Below, piece by piece: positions 6,120 through 7,302 of a stretch of 7,302 nucleotides of DNA (its first letter is position 1; each line of letters opens with the position of its first letter). Origin of the DNA: Methylorubrum extorquens (GTDB taxonomy: Bacteria; Pseudomonadota; Alphaproteobacteria; Rhizobiales; Beijerinckiaceae); NCBI GenBank assembly GCA_019695455.1, contig JAEUAC010000344.1:1-7302 (forward strand), in the 5' to 3' direction. The notes under the pieces were generated by a model that searched no databases, was not told the origin of the DNA, and saw only the letters and a program-made list of their open reading frames with translations. A program made the translations under genes and the position numbers.

Positions 6120-6835
6120 CAGGCCTCGGCCGCGAGGCGGTAGCCGACGCCCCGCACCGTCTGCAGGAACACGGGATTGGCGGGATCCACCTCGATCTTC
6201 CGGCGCAGCCGCGTGATCTGGACGTCGACCGCCCGCTCCGTCGCGGCGCCGGCCGTGCCGGTCAGTTCCTCCCGGGCGACCTCCTGGCCTCCCCGATGGC
6301 CGAGGATGGTCAGGATCTCGCGCTCGCGATCGGTGATGCGGATGACCTCGCCGTCGCGCCGCAGCTCGCCCCTGTCGAACCGGAACAGGAAGGGGCCGAA
6401 GCGGACGAGCTCCGGCGCGGAGGCCGGGACGGCGGCCGGCGGGCCGGACCGCTTCAGGATGTTGCCGAGCCGGAGCACGAGCTCGCGCGGCTCGAACGGC
6501 TTCGACAGGTAGTCGTCGGCGCCAAGCTCCAGCCCGTGCAGCCGGTCGCCGATGTCGGCCCGGGCCGTCAGCATCAGGATCGGGATCTGCGACTCGGTCC
6601 GCAGCCGGCGCATGTAGTCGAAGCCCGTCTCGCCCGGCATCATCACGTCGAGCACCACGGCGTCGAACACGACGCTGCCCGACTTGGCGCGCGCCTCCGC
6701 GGCGCTCGCCGCCGCCGTCACGCGGTAGCCGTTCTCGCCGAGGAAGCGGGCGAGGAGGTCGCGCAGGCGGCGGTCGTCGTCGACCACGAGGACGTGCGGC
6801 GCGCCGTCCGGCGGTTCGGAGCGCGGGTCGGTCAT
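6119..6835 (-). CDS. OmpR/PhoB-family response regulator, PetR-like
   Basis: This 238-residue transcription regulator has a receiver domain (about 13-130) and an OmpR-type winged helix (about 143-235). Receiver landmarks: acidic pocket D19-D20-D21 in VLVVDDD, phosphoacceptor Asp63 in VVLDVMMPG, Thr90 in LMLTA, Lys112 in YLSKPFEPREL. The DNA-binding domain shows LTDREREIL-like ITDREREIL (167-175), the recognition helix RAVDVQITRLRRKIE (201-215), and the wing ending TVRGVGYRL (226-234). Its ATG overlaps the MarR gene's stop by 4 nt (ATGA), and its own stop overlaps the kinase start by 1 nt, so the three are almost certainly one operon. Placement after a MarR gene recalls petP-petR of Rhodobacter capsulatus, where PetR is reported to be required for photosynthetic and respiratory growth. 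Orthology is inferred from gene order and general similarity, so I give no symbol. Target genes are not identifiable here. Confidence 0.94.
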   Translation of the reverse strand: MTDPRSEPPDGAPHVLVVDDDRRLRDLLARFLGENGYRVTAAASAAEARAKSGSVVFDAVVLDVMMPGETGFDYMRRLRTESQIPILMLTARADIGDRLHGLELGADDYLSKPFEPRELVLRLGNILKRSGPPAAVPASAPELVRFGPFLFRFDRGELRRDGEVIRITDREREILTILGHRGGQEVAREELTGTAGAATERAVDVQITRLRRKIEVDPANPVFLQTVRGVGYRLAAEA

Positions 6836-7302
6836 GGGGCGAGCCTAGCGCGCTCCAGCCTCTCGCGCACCTTCGGCCGCTCCGCCGGGTCGATCATGGC
6901 GACCAGGAAGGCCTCGATCGCCTCCGCGCCGTCGGCCGCGCCGATCCCCTGGAGCGCGCGGCGGATGCGCCGCCCCTGCAGCGACGCCATGCGGGCGGCG
7001 AGGTCGCGGCCGGCCTCCGTCGGATGGAGGTGGCGCTGGCGCCGGTCCGAGCGACCGGTCCGCGGCTCGACGAAGCCCTTCTCGACGAGCTCCTTCAGGA
7101 CCCGGTTCAGGCTCTGCTTGGTGATGCCGAGGATGTCGAGGAGGTCCGCGACCGTCAGGCCCGGCTGCCGGGCCACGAAATGCAGCACGCGATGATGCGC
7201 CCGCCCGAAGCCGACCTCCTCGAGCACGCGATCCGGGTCGCCCACGAAGTCCCGGTAGGCGAAGAAGAACAGCTCGATCAGCGCGTAGGGCGGCGCCTCG
7301 GA
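6832..7302 (-). CDS. MarR-family transcriptional regulator, PetP-like, 5' end outside the window
   Basis: The frame is open from the right edge to a TGA at 6834-6832, giving 156 visible residues. A GTG at 7245 could be taken as a start. However, the 19 codons before it read SEAPPYALIELFFFAYRDF, in frame and typical of the first helix of this MarR subgroup, so the true start lies beyond 7302. The winged helix is clear: LTVADLLDILGITKQSLNRV as the helix-turn-helix, KGFVEPRTGRSDRRQRHLHP as the wing with its DRRQ motif, then TEAG leading to the dimerisation helices. MarR proteins usually act as dimeric repressors responding to small ligands. This one leads the MarR/response regulator/kinase operon, overlapping the regulator's start by 4 nt. 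It may autoregulate the operon; the promoter lies outside the window. The ligand is unknown. Confidence 0.92.
   Translation of the reverse strand, partial: SEAPPYALIELFFFAYRDFVGDPDRVLEEVGFGRAHHRVLHFVARQPGLTVADLLDILGITKQSLNRVLKELVEKGFVEPRTGRSDRRQRHLHPTEAGRDLAARMASLQGRRIRRALQGIGAADGAEAIEAFLVAMIDPAERPKVRERLERARLAP

Noticed and set aside
4545..6143. Long plus-strand open frame (532 codons) opposite the histidine kinase
   Set aside because: The product is Arg/Asp/Glu/Gly-rich with no recognisable motif. It is a GC-driven mirror of the kinase frame, which carries every expected domain.

Overview
The window is GC-rich and densely coding. It looks like chromosomal DNA of an alphaproteobacterium in the order Hyphomicrobiales, and the protein flavours (SRAP protein beginning MCNLYSL, full-length DUF427 protein, DUF2252 protein, MarR/response regulator/histidine kinase cassette) most resemble Methylobacterium or a close relative. 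The genus is inferred from remembered protein sequences, not from a marker gene. I see no rRNA, tRNA, CRISPR array, transposase, integrase or obvious foreign segment. Base composition looks uniform.

Layout from left to right: (1) minus strand, the 5' part of a small hypothetical gene that runs off the left edge; (2) plus strand, an SRAP/YedK-type abasic-site protein gene whose 3' end overlaps, tail to tail, (3) a minus-strand single-domain PilZ (c-di-GMP receptor) gene; (4) plus strand, a DUF427 gene diverging from PilZ across a gap centred on an 18-bp perfect palindrome; (5) minus strand, a short-chain dehydrogenase/reductase with a C-terminal membrane segment, with a strong stem-loop in its leader; (6) plus strand, a 506-residue DUF2252 protein with kinase-like motifs; (7) minus strand, a three-gene regulatory operon read from the right edge leftwards: MarR-family regulator (5' end outside the window), OmpR-family response regulator, and membrane sensor histidine kinase. 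Stop and start codons overlap at both junctions of this operon.

Only the regulatory operon is clearly a functional unit. Its MarR plus response-regulator order recalls the PetP-PetR pair of Rhodobacter capsulatus, here with a kinase gene attached. The remaining genes are single transcription units in alternating orientation with short gaps, and nothing suggests they act together. All intergenic gaps are under 300 bases; the longest is the 228-bp divergent region 2978-3205.

I did not find a convincing new multi-gene system. The items most worth checking are the possibly permuted kinase order of motifs in the DUF2252 protein, the intergenic palindrome at 1374-1391, the hairpin that places the SRAP ribosome-binding site in its loop, and the long C-terminal read-through of the SRAP gene into the antisense of PilZ.
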